Origin: Rossellomorea sp036867415
GTDB lineage: Bacteria > Bacillota > Bacilli > Bacillales > Bacillaceae_B
Direction of reading: 5' to 3'
Assembly: GCF_036867415.1 (NCBI RefSeq)
Contig: NZ_JBAJHU010000009.1
Location: 104,583 to 168,582, forward strand
Length of the DNA: 64,000 nt
Below are positions 25,127 to 34,160 of this stretch, piece after piece (positions within the stretch are counted from its first letter, which is position 1; each line of letters starts with the position of its first letter). Position numbers and translations under genes: made by a program. The notes under the pieces were generated by a model that ran no database searches, had not been told where the DNA came from, and saw only the letters and a list, made by a program, of their open reading frames with translations.

Positions 25127-27538
25127 TTATATGAATCGAAGAGTCAGGCGATCATCAATTTTTCCATGTTTCTTGGAAATAACGTAGGTCGTATTTTCTC
25201 TTTTCTGTACATGATAGTCTTCACTTGGTGCGATTTCACGATCTGTCTCTAAAGCGATGACATCCTCAGCCTGTGTTAGACGAAAATCGATTGTATCTTT
25301 TTTTACATTTTTCACTTCGGCTGTTGAATACTTTATTTTCACATCATTTAATGTGACATTGATCGGAATCATCAATCCATCTTTACTTTGAAGCATAATC
25401 TTGCGGCCATCTAATAGTTTTGATTCATTTTCATAAAGGTGTATGTCTTTATCAAATCCATCAAGATTCAGGATATGAATGAATCTCTCCCCTTCTTTTG
25501 TAGCAGTAGACGTCATAAAAATACCGTGATAGTTACAGTCGTGACGAAGAGATGCATGGGCACCCAGCTTTTCCAAGGCTTCTTTGTACAAATCAATATC
25601 CGTATTATAAGCCGTCGCTATTACTATCGCTCTCCCATTTCCTACCTTAGTATCAATCCCGCAGACTTCATCAGTTCCATAAATCCGGAAAATCACCTCA
25701 GCGTTATCAACCTCCAGTGCCTGCGCTTTATGTGTACGAATCTCAGGGCGCTGTTTTGCCCAGCCATCTGCATAAACAGAAAGTTTATAATTAAGGTTTG
25801 CTGTACGAACTTCAGTCGGTTGAACGCCTAGAGCATCAGCAAGAATTGTGCAAGGTTTTGCTTCCATATCATGTGTTGGAACTTCTCCATATAGAAGGAT
25901 GTTCCCTCCTGCATATAGGAAATCAACCAGTTTTTGCTGGACCTCTCTGTGTAAGTAACAGGCTGATGGTACAGCAAGGACTGGAGTTTCATGAGGATCA
26001 ACTGGCTTATTTTGAATATCTACTGAACCAAATCGGTATCCCGCAAGTAACATTGCACGTGCCATGTTATCCCATGCACTGCCGGCCCGGTTTGCTTCAA
26101 TGTTTTGGTACATTTTCTTCATAGTTTCACTCTTAGAATAGCAAGACTCCGTCATGTAGTAATCAGGAATGAACGCAAACGCAACCGGATCACGTTCTTC
26201 TTCCATTACTGCCAGCTTATCTGAAACAGCCATAATCGTCTTGATTGAACGTGCCATTCTTGGGAACGTGTAATTTAGTTCACCTTCCGGGCCGATCGGG
26301 GCTGCAAATCCGTGTCTCTCTCCCGTATGGGCTATTCGATCATTTCCATCGTTGTATTCGTTATCCATCCGATAGTTTCTTCCACCAGTCAATAGATAAT
26401 AGTTTAGTAGTCGGTTTCCTTGAGCAATACACATTCTCGCTTTGAAATCTGCAGCGGAAGGATCTAAACGTCCGCTGTAATTATTACCGAAGTTTCCGTC
26501 ACCGCAATTGAATTCCACTGATGTTAAAGGCTGATCCTGATTGTGAACTGCATCCATAAAACCATTGATCAAATAGAGATCCTGGAAGGTCGCCATCGAT
26601 AGGTCCCCAAAATATATATCAGACCCGGAAATATAACCAGGTGCTTGTGTATATGACTCATATAGCTGACTGATACCAATAGGAAATCTTAGAGCCCGGC
26701 CTCCGCCTGTCCCATGTATATTTACGACAAATGGTACGTCTTTTACACCAGATTCTTCACAATACGCTCTTAATGTTGCTACATAACGGGCGAATCGGTT
26801 TCTCATATAGTACCCAAGATCGTAGTGAAGTTCAGCAGAGTACTCTTCTTTAGGTGAACGAATGGCTTCTTTTCTTCCCTCAATATCATTGATATCAAAT
26901 GGGTAACGGGAAATAAGGGCATTAACATCATAACGCTCTTTTAACCAGTGAGAAAAATCACTCAGAACATTGTCTGTTAAATCAGGACTATTACTTACCC
27001 ATGAGAGCATTCCAATCTCATTATCAAGCTGCACAGCTATGATATTTCCACCGTTTGTATGCAAACGAGGTACAGACACAGCCGCCACGGCTTCAAACCA
27101 TTTCTTTGTTTCTTGTAAAAAACCTGGAGCCATATAATCAAGGGTATGGGCCAAGGTCGTCTTTCCATCCCAAGTCACAGGAACTGTTTCTGGATGCTTT
27201 TCAATGACCCAGTGCGGAATTCCTTCATTTTTCATCTCAGCCATAATAAACGGTCCAGGTCGCAAGAAGAAATAAAGACCATTTTCTGCACATAAATCAA
27301 TGAATCCTACTAAGTCGAGTTCCGGTCGTGTCTCACCAATCAAATCGATTTCTCCCTCAACCGGTTCATGACACAGCCAAGGTACATAAGTGGCAACGGC
27401 ATTACATCCTGCAGCTTTCAATTTATCGATACGGTCCTGCCATTCATTACGATCTAGACGAAAATAATGGATTTCCCCTGCCATGATGATTTTTGGCTCA
27501 CCATCTATGAGAATTTGCTTGTTTTTGATTTCAATCAA
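25127..27538 (-). CDS. GH35-like glycoside hydrolase, copy 2
   Basis: An 803-residue cytoplasmic protein with a GH35-type TIM barrel. AGEIHYFRLDRNEWQDRI and VPWLCHEPVEGE match the beta-galactosidase family start; the acid/base Glu174 is in QLDNEIGM and the predicted nucleophile Glu342 in TSVEFNCGDG. After about residue 430 come a Rossmann-like region resembling the GATase-like domain seen in GH42 and related enzymes, then beta-sandwich parts. The start is TTG (27538) with GGGAGGG 7 bp upstream. It is a tandem paralogue of the next gene, 79 bp away. Activity on beta-galactosides is the family default, but the local context of glucan enzymes leaves the sugar open. Confidence 0.75.
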   Translation of the reverse strand: MIEIKNKQILIDGEPKIIMAGEIHYFRLDRNEWQDRIDKLKAAGCNAVATYVPWLCHEPVEGEIDLIGETRPELDLVGFIDLCAENGLYFFLRPGPFIMAEMKNEGIPHWVIEKHPETVPVTWDGKTTLAHTLDYMAPGFLQETKKWFEAVAAVSVPRLHTNGGNIIAVQLDNEIGMLSWVSNSPDLTDNVLSDFSHWLKERYDVNALISRYPFDINDIEGRKEAIRSPKEEYSAELHYDLGYYMRNRFARYVATLRAYCEESGVKDVPFVVNIHGTGGGRALRFPIGISQLYESYTQAPGYISGSDIYFGDLSMATFQDLYLINGFMDAVHNQDQPLTSVEFNCGDGNFGNNYSGRLDPSAADFKARMCIAQGNRLLNYYLLTGGRNYRMDNEYNDGNDRIAHTGERHGFAAPIGPEGELNYTFPRMARSIKTIMAVSDKLAVMEEERDPVAFAFIPDYYMTESCYSKSETMKKMYQNIEANRAGSAWDNMARAMLLAGYRFGSVDIQNKPVDPHETPVLAVPSACYLHREVQQKLVDFLYAGGNILLYGEVPTHDMEAKPCTILADALGVQPTEVRTANLNYKLSVYADGWAKQRPEIRTHKAQALEVDNAEVIFRIYGTDEVCGIDTKVGNGRAIVIATAYNTDIDLYKEALEKLGAHASLRHDCNYHGIFMTSTATKEGERFIHILNLDGFDKDIHLYENESKLLDGRKIMLQSKDGLMIPINVTLNDVKIKYSTAEVKNVKKDTIDFRLTQAEDVIALETDREIAPSEDYHVQKRENTTYVISKKHGKIDDRLTLRFI

Positions 27539-27617
27539 TTATTTTCCCTCCCGCTTCCTATCAATTATTTATTTTAGATGAAAAATCCTTTTAACATTTG
27601 CAGGTATTCATCTTTTT

Positions 27618-29990
27618 TCACCTCATGATCGTTTCTTTTAACTTGTTCATTTTTATCGTTGTAGGCTTGCAAATATTTTTTACTTCAATGGAATTCGCTT
27701 TCGTAGATTCATTCGCATCCGATACCCATTTGCCATTCGTATTCACCTTTAACATTCCTGTAGGTCCAATCGGTTTCAGTGTCATTTCGATTTGATCTTT
27801 TGTTTCATGTAGGCGGGTGACTTCAGATGTGGCGAAATCAATCGTTAACCCCTCCGTAATTTGATAGTTTCTTATAATCATGACTGAAGATCTCGGAGGT
27901 AAATCAATCGCTTCCCCATCAAAAAGCGGTTGTCCATCTTCATAAATCACACCTGATTGCCCAATTTCATCATAGTTCCCTACAAATAAGAATGATTCCT
28001 TTCCATTCGTGCGTTCAACTAGAGATAGGTCTGCATTCGTCGAGCTTAAATGTATTTTTATTCCAAATTGTTCAGCGATTTCTGTGATAACATCTATTTG
28101 ATAGTTGTAATCATGTCCCATTAAAATTCCCAGGATCAAGATTTCTCCCATTCCTATTTGCTTTTTATAGGAAGCTACTTGATTTGCCCCTGTACGTGTG
28201 AATGTGGCAATCGGTTCACCGTCAAATGTTGTAAAGTGCATTCGTTGTCTTATATTAACGGCATCAATGCCAAGTACATCAATATAATCAGGGGGGCCAC
28301 CCACAACTTCCCATTCTCCTAAATTCAACTCATCTGCCAGAATGCGACAAGGTTTTCCTTGCACATCTTCAGATGGAACCTCCGGATAGATAATGAGCTT
28401 ACCGCCCTGTTTTACATATTGTGCGAGACGTTTTTGCAGTTCCGCATCCATTTTTTTCGTTGAAAATACCCATAATGAAGGAATATCAGTAACGGATAAA
28501 TCCTTCAATAGATCTATCGCTTCATACTGAATATTCGCAGCCACCAGTAATCGAAGAATACCATCAAAAGACGCTTGCTCCCGTTTCCCGATGACTTCCC
28601 CAAGGAGTGCACGGTCGCGCTCTTCAATCACCTCAGTCATATAGTCATTTGGATTAAATCCAACAAAAGTGTGGACTTTTTTGGGTGAATCAATTAACTT
28701 CTTCCCTATTGACTGGAATACTTCTCCAAGATGGCGTGCCTTATCATAGTTTGGACGTAACTCCCCTTTAGAATCGATCGGTGCCTGCCATTCATGCCTT
28801 CTGCCAAACAGTCCAATGTTTTCGTAGTTTTCGCCCCCGACAAACATATAATAATTCAATGCATTCATCCCATGGGCAACACAAGTTCTGGTATTCAAGT
28901 CCAGATCTTGTGGGTAAAGTCTCGGCCGGTCGGCCAAACGCCCGGATTGAAATTCCGCTGAAAATATCGGCTGATCTTTTTGCGAGATGGCTCTTGTGTA
29001 TGTAGTTGCCAATACCAAATCGTGATAATTATCGTATCCGATATGTCCCGGATAAAAATCACCTGCAATCACAACATCATCAAATTCGGCCGTATCATAC
29101 AATTGTGACAGTCCAATTGGATAATCAACCCCGCGACTATAGATTGAATAATCTTTAAAGCCATGAACATTGATAATGAATGGAACGGTTATTCCCGTTT
29201 CTTTAGCAAAACCCCTTAAGTCCCCTGCATAGTCTTTAATATATTTCCTTCTGAATTCACTCCATTCAAAATGAAAGGAAGGATATTCCTCAGGTAATCC
29301 ACCTTCAAATGTTTTGACAAAATCTGAAAATGAAGCTTCATTTACTTTGTACTTCTTATTAAATTGTTCGATTGATCCATACTTTGCAGAAAGATAGCTG
29401 GTAAATTTATCTAAGGTCTCCTGGTTATAATCTGATGTATTGCTTACCCAGTGGAGCATTCCGATTTCATTACATAACTGATACATGATGATTGGTCCGC
29501 CTTGATTGACCTGTTCTGGAGCAAGCACCTTATTCACTGCTTCATACCATTTTTTTGTCTTTTCAAGGAAAACCGGATGTCTGTATGATACAACCCGGGT
29601 AGGATGCTCTTTTCCATCTCGTTTTTTTGCAATTACTTCCGGGTACGTATTTAGCAGCCAATCGGGCACGCCATGAAAACGGACCTCAGCCATTACATAT
29701 GGGCCTGGACGAACGATACAATAGAGTCCAAATTCTTTAACCAATTCTAGAAATGCCACTAAATCACGTTCTCCCCTTGTTTCCCCTGTAAAGTCATAAA
29801 CGCCTTCTTCAATTTCATGCCAAACCCATGGAACATATGAACTGACTAAGTTGCATCCGGCTTCTTTCAGTTTCGTCAGGCGATCTCTCCATTCTTTTTT
29901 CGGCACACGGTAATAGTGTAATTCCCCGCCATATAGAAAATCTTCTTTTTCATTAATCACAAATTTACCTTGCTTCATTGCTACTGACAT
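27618..29990 (-). CDS. GH35-like glycoside hydrolase, copy 1
   Basis: A 790-residue cytoplasmic relative of the following gene. Barrel start: GGELHYYRVPKKEWRDRL; acid/base Glu175 in QLCNEIGML; predicted nucleophile Glu346 in IFSAEFQSGR. The middle (about 450-640) has the Rossmann-like domain with GGKLIIYPEVPSED; C-terminal beta-sandwich. The two copies share the layout but differ across much of their length, so they probably have different preferences. It lies 65 bp after the stop of the TIM-barrel isomerase gene in the Gfo/Idh operon. GGGAGGG precedes the ATG. Confidence 0.75.
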   Translation of the reverse strand: MSVAMKQGKFVINEKEDFLYGGELHYYRVPKKEWRDRLTKLKEAGCNLVSSYVPWVWHEIEEGVYDFTGETRGERDLVAFLELVKEFGLYCIVRPGPYVMAEVRFHGVPDWLLNTYPEVIAKKRDGKEHPTRVVSYRHPVFLEKTKKWYEAVNKVLAPEQVNQGGPIIMYQLCNEIGMLHWVSNTSDYNQETLDKFTSYLSAKYGSIEQFNKKYKVNEASFSDFVKTFEGGLPEEYPSFHFEWSEFRRKYIKDYAGDLRGFAKETGITVPFIINVHGFKDYSIYSRGVDYPIGLSQLYDTAEFDDVVIAGDFYPGHIGYDNYHDLVLATTYTRAISQKDQPIFSAEFQSGRLADRPRLYPQDLDLNTRTCVAHGMNALNYYMFVGGENYENIGLFGRRHEWQAPIDSKGELRPNYDKARHLGEVFQSIGKKLIDSPKKVHTFVGFNPNDYMTEVIEERDRALLGEVIGKREQASFDGILRLLVAANIQYEAIDLLKDLSVTDIPSLWVFSTKKMDAELQKRLAQYVKQGGKLIIYPEVPSEDVQGKPCRILADELNLGEWEVVGGPPDYIDVLGIDAVNIRQRMHFTTFDGEPIATFTRTGANQVASYKKQIGMGEILILGILMGHDYNYQIDVITEIAEQFGIKIHLSSTNADLSLVERTNGKESFLFVGNYDEIGQSGVIYEDGQPLFDGEAIDLPPRSSVMIIRNYQITEGLTIDFATSEVTRLHETKDQIEMTLKPIGPTGMLKVNTNGKWVSDANESTKANSIEVKNICKPTTIKMNKLKETIMR

Positions 29991-30055
29991 GGTAAATTCC
30001 CTCCCATTTATTCGCTTTTCGTATGTGAATCATTTTCACTAGAGAAATCAACGAA

Positions 30056-30832
30056 TCATTGAACAGATTTCGTATTTAGTTTGTCGATCATGCCATGTAG
30101 ATTGTTCAAACTGATTTGTAAGCTCTTCAAAGGATCTCCCGGACACTCATCCTGTTCAACTGCGTACCAATCTATTCCACTTTGTTCTCCCCATAATAAA
30201 ATCGGTTCGAACGTAATCATGCCTGTGCCTATTTCAGCAAATGATCGTGCTTCATCATCTGCCATATCTTTAAGGTGAATGATTGGAAGGCGGTGAGTGT
30301 ACTTCTTGATGAAACTTAGCGGATCATACCCGGCTTTTTTTATCCAATAAACATCGATTTCAGCCAGAATGTGATTCTCCTCGACAGGATCAAGGATATA
30401 TTCCAACGCACTCTTATCATCAATTGTTGTCTCAAATTCAAAATCATGATTATGATAACTGATACGGTATCCATCTTTTCGAAGTTTGCGTGCGATCTCA
30501 TTTAAGTCACTTCTGATCGCTCGATAACTTCTTTCATTTCTTAATTCCTCATATATGAACGGGCATATAATGTCTTTCGTTTGAAAAAGTGCAGCTTCTT
30601 CTACAACTGTCTGCAAGTCCTCTCTTAAGCGATCGATACCAGCATGAATCCCGGCTGTCCTTAAACCTGTTTCTTCAAGTACGGATGCAATCTCTTCTTT
30701 TGAATATCCAAACAATCCGCTTATTTGTACCCCGCTCCATCCCATATCCTTTAAATCCCTTAATACTCCAGGAAAATCATCATTAAGTTGATCTCGTAAT
30801 GTAAACAATTGAGCAGCCAGTTTTTGCTTCAT
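30056..30832 (-). CDS. Sugar phosphate isomerase/epimerase, second TIM barrel
   Basis: A protein of 258 residues. The ATG at 30832 has GGAGGA upstream, and the protein then begins with KLAAQLFTLRDQL, the usual start of this family; the longer frame to 30898 overlaps the previous gene and lacks support. Family landmarks: GWSGVQISG, SYHNHDFEFE, ILAEIDVYWIKKAG, HLKDMADDE and EIGTGMI, which carry the metal-binding His, Glu and Asp. It follows the Gfo/Idh dehydrogenase by 46 bp, a pairing typical of inositol and keto-sugar pathways. In several such systems the barrel enzyme acts on a 3-keto sugar made by the dehydrogenase; whether that applies here is open. Confidence 0.8.
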   Translation of the reverse strand: MKQKLAAQLFTLRDQLNDDFPGVLRDLKDMGWSGVQISGLFGYSKEEIASVLEETGLRTAGIHAGIDRLREDLQTVVEEAALFQTKDIICPFIYEELRNERSYRAIRSDLNEIARKLRKDGYRISYHNHDFEFETTIDDKSALEYILDPVEENHILAEIDVYWIKKAGYDPLSFIKKYTHRLPIIHLKDMADDEARSFAEIGTGMITFEPILLWGEQSGIDWYAVEQDECPGDPLKSLQISLNNLHGMIDKLNTKSVQ

Positions 30833-30878
30833 GGTAAATCCTCCTCCAAGTACATGTAGATTCTTATCCAAATCTATT

Positions 30879-32036
30879 CTAAAAAGTCCCTTTAACATCT
30901 AGAATCTGAGTAGCGGAAGTTTGTTTGTTAAATTCAGAGTTGTTCATTCTTTCTTTCAGGTTTTCATAAAACAGTTCTTCATCAAGAGGCAAGTCCACCC
31001 AGGAGTCGGTCCATGAAGACAAGTGCATTGCATTCGAAAGAGTCAATCCCTTTATCCCTTCTTCACCAGGGGCGATTAGTGGTTTTTTATAAAGAATGGC
31101 CTCGATCCAATTGGTGATAATTCCTTTGTGACCGCTTTCAGAACCTTGCACAGGAATCTCACATTTCCAATTTTCCGGCATTCCAAATCCACCTCTCCAT
31201 TCCTCATTAAACTGTCTTTCGGGAATACGATTTCTCCATAATGTTATCTTATTGTCTTCAACTACCAGCTTTCCTCTGTCACCATAAATCTCATAGCGAT
31301 TCGTCTCAGGTGCGATGCCGGTAGAAGTAATAAATAGACCGGTGGCACCGTTTTCGTATTCAACATATGCCGTCACATCATCTTCCACTTCAATATTGTA
31401 ATACTTGCCGAAACTGCAAAATGCCCGTACTCGCCTTGGCATCATATCGATTGTCCATTGCCATAAATCGAGTTGATGTGGGTCCTGGTTCAATAGTACT
31501 CCTCCGCCTTCACCAGCCCATGTCCCCCTCCAGTTTCCGGAATCATGATAGCTTTGCGAACGATACCAGTCGATCACCCAAATGGTTCGTTTTATTTCAC
31601 CTAATTCACCAGACATTATCAAATCCCGTACTTTTTGATAAACAGGATTCGTTCTTTGGTTATACATGATAGAAAACACTTTATTTGATGTTGCTGCCGC
31701 ATCATTCATTTCCCTTACTTGTTTCGTATAGACTCCAGCAGGTTTTTCACAAAGGACATGAAGCCCATTTTCAAATGCTTTGATGGCAATTTCAGCATGG
31801 TCAAAGTGCGGTGTTGCAATAATTACACCATCGACCAAATCAGAATTCAGTAAATCATCCGGGGTGTCAAAAACCGACACATTCGTCAGATGTTCCTTTG
31901 CCCATCTTTTCCTTTCTTCCGATTGATCTGTAACGGCCGTCAGTTCAATACCGTTAATCTTTTTATCTTGTATTATTTGTGCATGACTTGTGCCCATATT
32001 TCCAATTCCAATGATTCCCACGCGAACTTTTTTCAT
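30879..32036 (-). CDS. Gfo/Idh/MocA family NAD(P)-dependent sugar dehydrogenase
   Basis: A cytoplasmic 385-residue oxidoreductase. The N-terminal Rossmann fold carries GIIGIGNMGTSHA; VLCEKPAG is the signature Lys-Pro of the active site, and GGGVLLNQDPHQLD holds the catalytic His/Asp region. The C-terminal part is the GFO_IDH_MocA_C beta-sheet. Members oxidise a hydroxyl of a cyclic sugar or inositol, often at C3. It is the first gene of a four-gene unit (dehydrogenase, isomerase, two GH35-like genes) behind a LacI-type operator at 32161. This arrangement suggests oxidation and rearrangement of a sugar released from the imported glycan. Confidence 0.85.
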   Translation of the reverse strand: MKKVRVGIIGIGNMGTSHAQIIQDKKINGIELTAVTDQSEERKRWAKEHLTNVSVFDTPDDLLNSDLVDGVIIATPHFDHAEIAIKAFENGLHVLCEKPAGVYTKQVREMNDAAATSNKVFSIMYNQRTNPVYQKVRDLIMSGELGEIKRTIWVIDWYRSQSYHDSGNWRGTWAGEGGGVLLNQDPHQLDLWQWTIDMMPRRVRAFCSFGKYYNIEVEDDVTAYVEYENGATGLFITSTGIAPETNRYEIYGDRGKLVVEDNKITLWRNRIPERQFNEEWRGGFGMPENWKCEIPVQGSESGHKGIITNWIEAILYKKPLIAPGEEGIKGLTLSNAMHLSSWTDSWVDLPLDEELFYENLKERMNNSEFNKQTSATQILDVKGTF

Positions 32037-32160
32037 TTTTTCTCCCCCATAGTTTCACTTTGTCTTTCGATTATCGTGTATTGATTCCTTCCATCGTGTT
32101 ACGGTTATCGATGATGACAGCCCTGTTATTCCCATATGATCCAACAAATTCAATTTTCGG

Positions 32161-32176
32161 ATTGTAACGTTTCAAT
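32161..32176. promoter_or_regulatory. LacI-type operator upstream of the Gfo/Idh operon
   Basis: ATTGTAACGTTTCAAT, one mismatch from the locus palindrome, 125 bp before the dehydrogenase start. It follows the transporter operon terminator directly. I could not identify a strong -35/-10 pair next to it. Confidence 0.75.
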
Positions 32177-32185
32177 CATAAAAAC

Positions 32186-32225
32186 AAAAGCAGTCAGCAA
32201 TCCTTTAATAATTGGATTACTGACT
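32186..32225 (-). terminator. Terminator ending the transporter operon
   Basis: AGTCAGCAATCC (32192-32203) pairs with GGATTACTGACT (32214-32225) with one mismatch. The minus strand continues GCTTTTGTTTTT. It lies 110 bp after the last permease gene. Confidence 0.8.
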
Positions 32226-32335
32226 AAATTATTCTTCTGTCATAAACAACCGTCATTTTACACTTACGACGTTTTCACTGTGATTGTAATTTAGGGATTC
32301 GCTTGTAATTTAGGATACGCCGGATATTCTGAATA

Positions 32336-33280
32336 CTATTCTCCTGTAATACCTGAACGATCAATTCCTTCAACAAACCATTTTTGTGTCAGGAAATATA
32401 CTACCAGTAGAGGTAAAATCGTTAACATCGTACCTGCCATCCTTATTCCTTCATTAATATTATCTCCAGTAGCGTCCTCACCGCCGGCGGAATACAATTT
32501 TTGATAAGTCGCAACAAATTTATTCAACTCGAGCGGTAAGGTGGTCAACTCATTTCCAAAATATAATGCAGCAAGATAAGTCTCATTCCAGTACCATACA
32601 AATGAAAATAAGAATGAAATAATGAACGCCGGAACTGCCATTGGAATCGCAATGACAATAAACACACGTAAAAACCCTGCGCCATCAAGCTGTGCTGCTT
32701 CCTCCAGCGACTTGGGAATCATTCTGAAAAATTGATAGAATATGAGGATGAATATGGCACTATTCAGTCCTTGTCCTAACAATGCCGGCAATAAAAAGGA
32801 TTGAATATTCCCCAAGAAACCTAACTCATTAAAGAATACATACCTTGGAATCATCGTTAACTGCGGCGGTATGATGAAAGTTGCTAATACAAAGACCAAT
32901 AAAGTCTTCTTAAAAGGAAATTCAAACCTTGCAAATCCATAACCTATTAACGAAGCAACTGCTGTTTGCACGATTGCAGGCAAAGCTGTAACATATAACG
33001 TCTCTATTAATGTCTGCAAGAAACTAAGGACTTGATTGGCTTTAGAAAAATTATCAAAGTATAGTTGCGTTGGAATCCAATTCACCAATGGATTTAAAAT
33101 ATCATCTAAAGATTTTAAGCTATATGAGCCCATATAAAGTAATGGATATAAATATACAAAACCGATGCCAATTAAAAGAATGTAAACGAAGCTTTTAAAC
33201 AATAATCCGTTCTGCCCCCGATTACCAATGGAAATACTCATAAACGTATTACTGATTTTTTTTGCCGTTTCTTTCATCAT
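32336..33280 (-). CDS. Carbohydrate ABC transporter permease (MalG-type), pair 2
   Basis: A 314-residue inner membrane protein with six predicted helices. The EAA loop that docks the ATPase reads SLEEAAQLDGAGFLRVF, followed by IVIAIPMAVPA, as in CUT1 (MalG-like) permeases. It has a long N-terminal cytoplasmic stretch of about 30 residues before the first helix. It is the last gene of the transporter unit, 13 bp after its MalF-type partner. No ATPase gene is present in the locus; in Bacillus such importers commonly share the MsmX ATPase, which would be encoded elsewhere. Confidence 0.9.
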   Translation of the reverse strand: MMKETAKKISNTFMSISIGNRGQNGLLFKSFVYILLIGIGFVYLYPLLYMGSYSLKSLDDILNPLVNWIPTQLYFDNFSKANQVLSFLQTLIETLYVTALPAIVQTAVASLIGYGFARFEFPFKKTLLVFVLATFIIPPQLTMIPRYVFFNELGFLGNIQSFLLPALLGQGLNSAIFILIFYQFFRMIPKSLEEAAQLDGAGFLRVFIVIAIPMAVPAFIISFLFSFVWYWNETYLAALYFGNELTTLPLELNKFVATYQKLYSAGGEDATGDNINEGIRMAGTMLTILPLLVVYFLTQKWFVEGIDRSGITGE

Positions 33281-33293
33281 GCTTCACCACCCT

Positions 33294-34160
33294 TTATCCA
33301 TACTTTTTATTGACTCTCAATGTAAGTAATCCGACACTGATACTTAAAACAATTGCAATGACCAGAAAATAGATCCATGCAAGTGCAGATGCATAACCAA
33401 GACCCGTTTTAATTTCAAACATATTGACTTGAATATGGTCAATTACAGGATTCAATGCAAAAATTGAATACATAACGATGGTATAAATTGTATTAACAAT
33501 TACCATTGGAGTTAAGCTTGGGAGAGTTACTTTCCAAAAAAGTTCCCAAGTCGATGCCCCATCGATCTTTGCAGCTTCATATATTTGATGATCAACCTTT
33601 TGCAAACCTGCTAAAAATATTAGTATTTGCACCCCGGAAAACCAAAGGATAAAAATCAAATTATCCATTAAATAGATGATCAGTTCATTCAAAAATCCCT
33701 CAGTGCCGGACATAATCATTTCAAAAATCGCATATTGCTCGATCGATGGAATCGATGTTACCCCCTGCTCCATTAATTCCTTCATGACTGGGCCACTTGC
33801 TATGATAACCGGAAGGAAAAAAATGGTTCTGAAAAATCCTTTAAATTTGATTGGCATATTCAGCAGCAAAGCAATAATTAATGAAAATACGATGATGATG
33901 GGGACAGATAGAACCAATTCTTCTAAGAACGTTAGTATTTTTTGGGTAAAAAGAGCATCCACTGCAAACGCATATGAGAAGTTGTCAAAATTCACGTATT
34001 CTGTCTGAATGCCATCAGTTGTCACTTTTACCTTCTGAAAACTTAGAAATAGAGAGTAAAATACAGGAAATGCTGTCAGAACAGCAAATCCCACAATCCA
34101 AGGTGAAATAAATGCATAACCAATCAAACTCTTTTTCGTTTTCATAGAAAGTGGTTTCAT
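33294..34160 (-). CDS. Sugar ABC transporter permease (MalF-type), pair 2
   Basis: A 288-residue membrane protein with six helices and the EAA motif IYEAAKIDGASTWELFWKVT. Its ATG overlaps the DUF5696 stop in an ATGA junction, so translation of the two is coupled, which places DUF5696 in the same functional unit as this importer. The periplasm-facing segment between helices 3 and 4 (around GTEGFLNELIIYLMDN) is longer than usual. It forms a pair with the downstream MalG-type permease. Confidence 0.9.
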   Translation of the reverse strand: MKPLSMKTKKSLIGYAFISPWIVGFAVLTAFPVFYSLFLSFQKVKVTTDGIQTEYVNFDNFSYAFAVDALFTQKILTFLEELVLSVPIIIVFSLIIALLLNMPIKFKGFFRTIFFLPVIIASGPVMKELMEQGVTSIPSIEQYAIFEMIMSGTEGFLNELIIYLMDNLIFILWFSGVQILIFLAGLQKVDHQIYEAAKIDGASTWELFWKVTLPSLTPMVIVNTIYTIVMYSIFALNPVIDHIQVNMFEIKTGLGYASALAWIYFLVIAIVLSISVGLLTLRVNKKYG

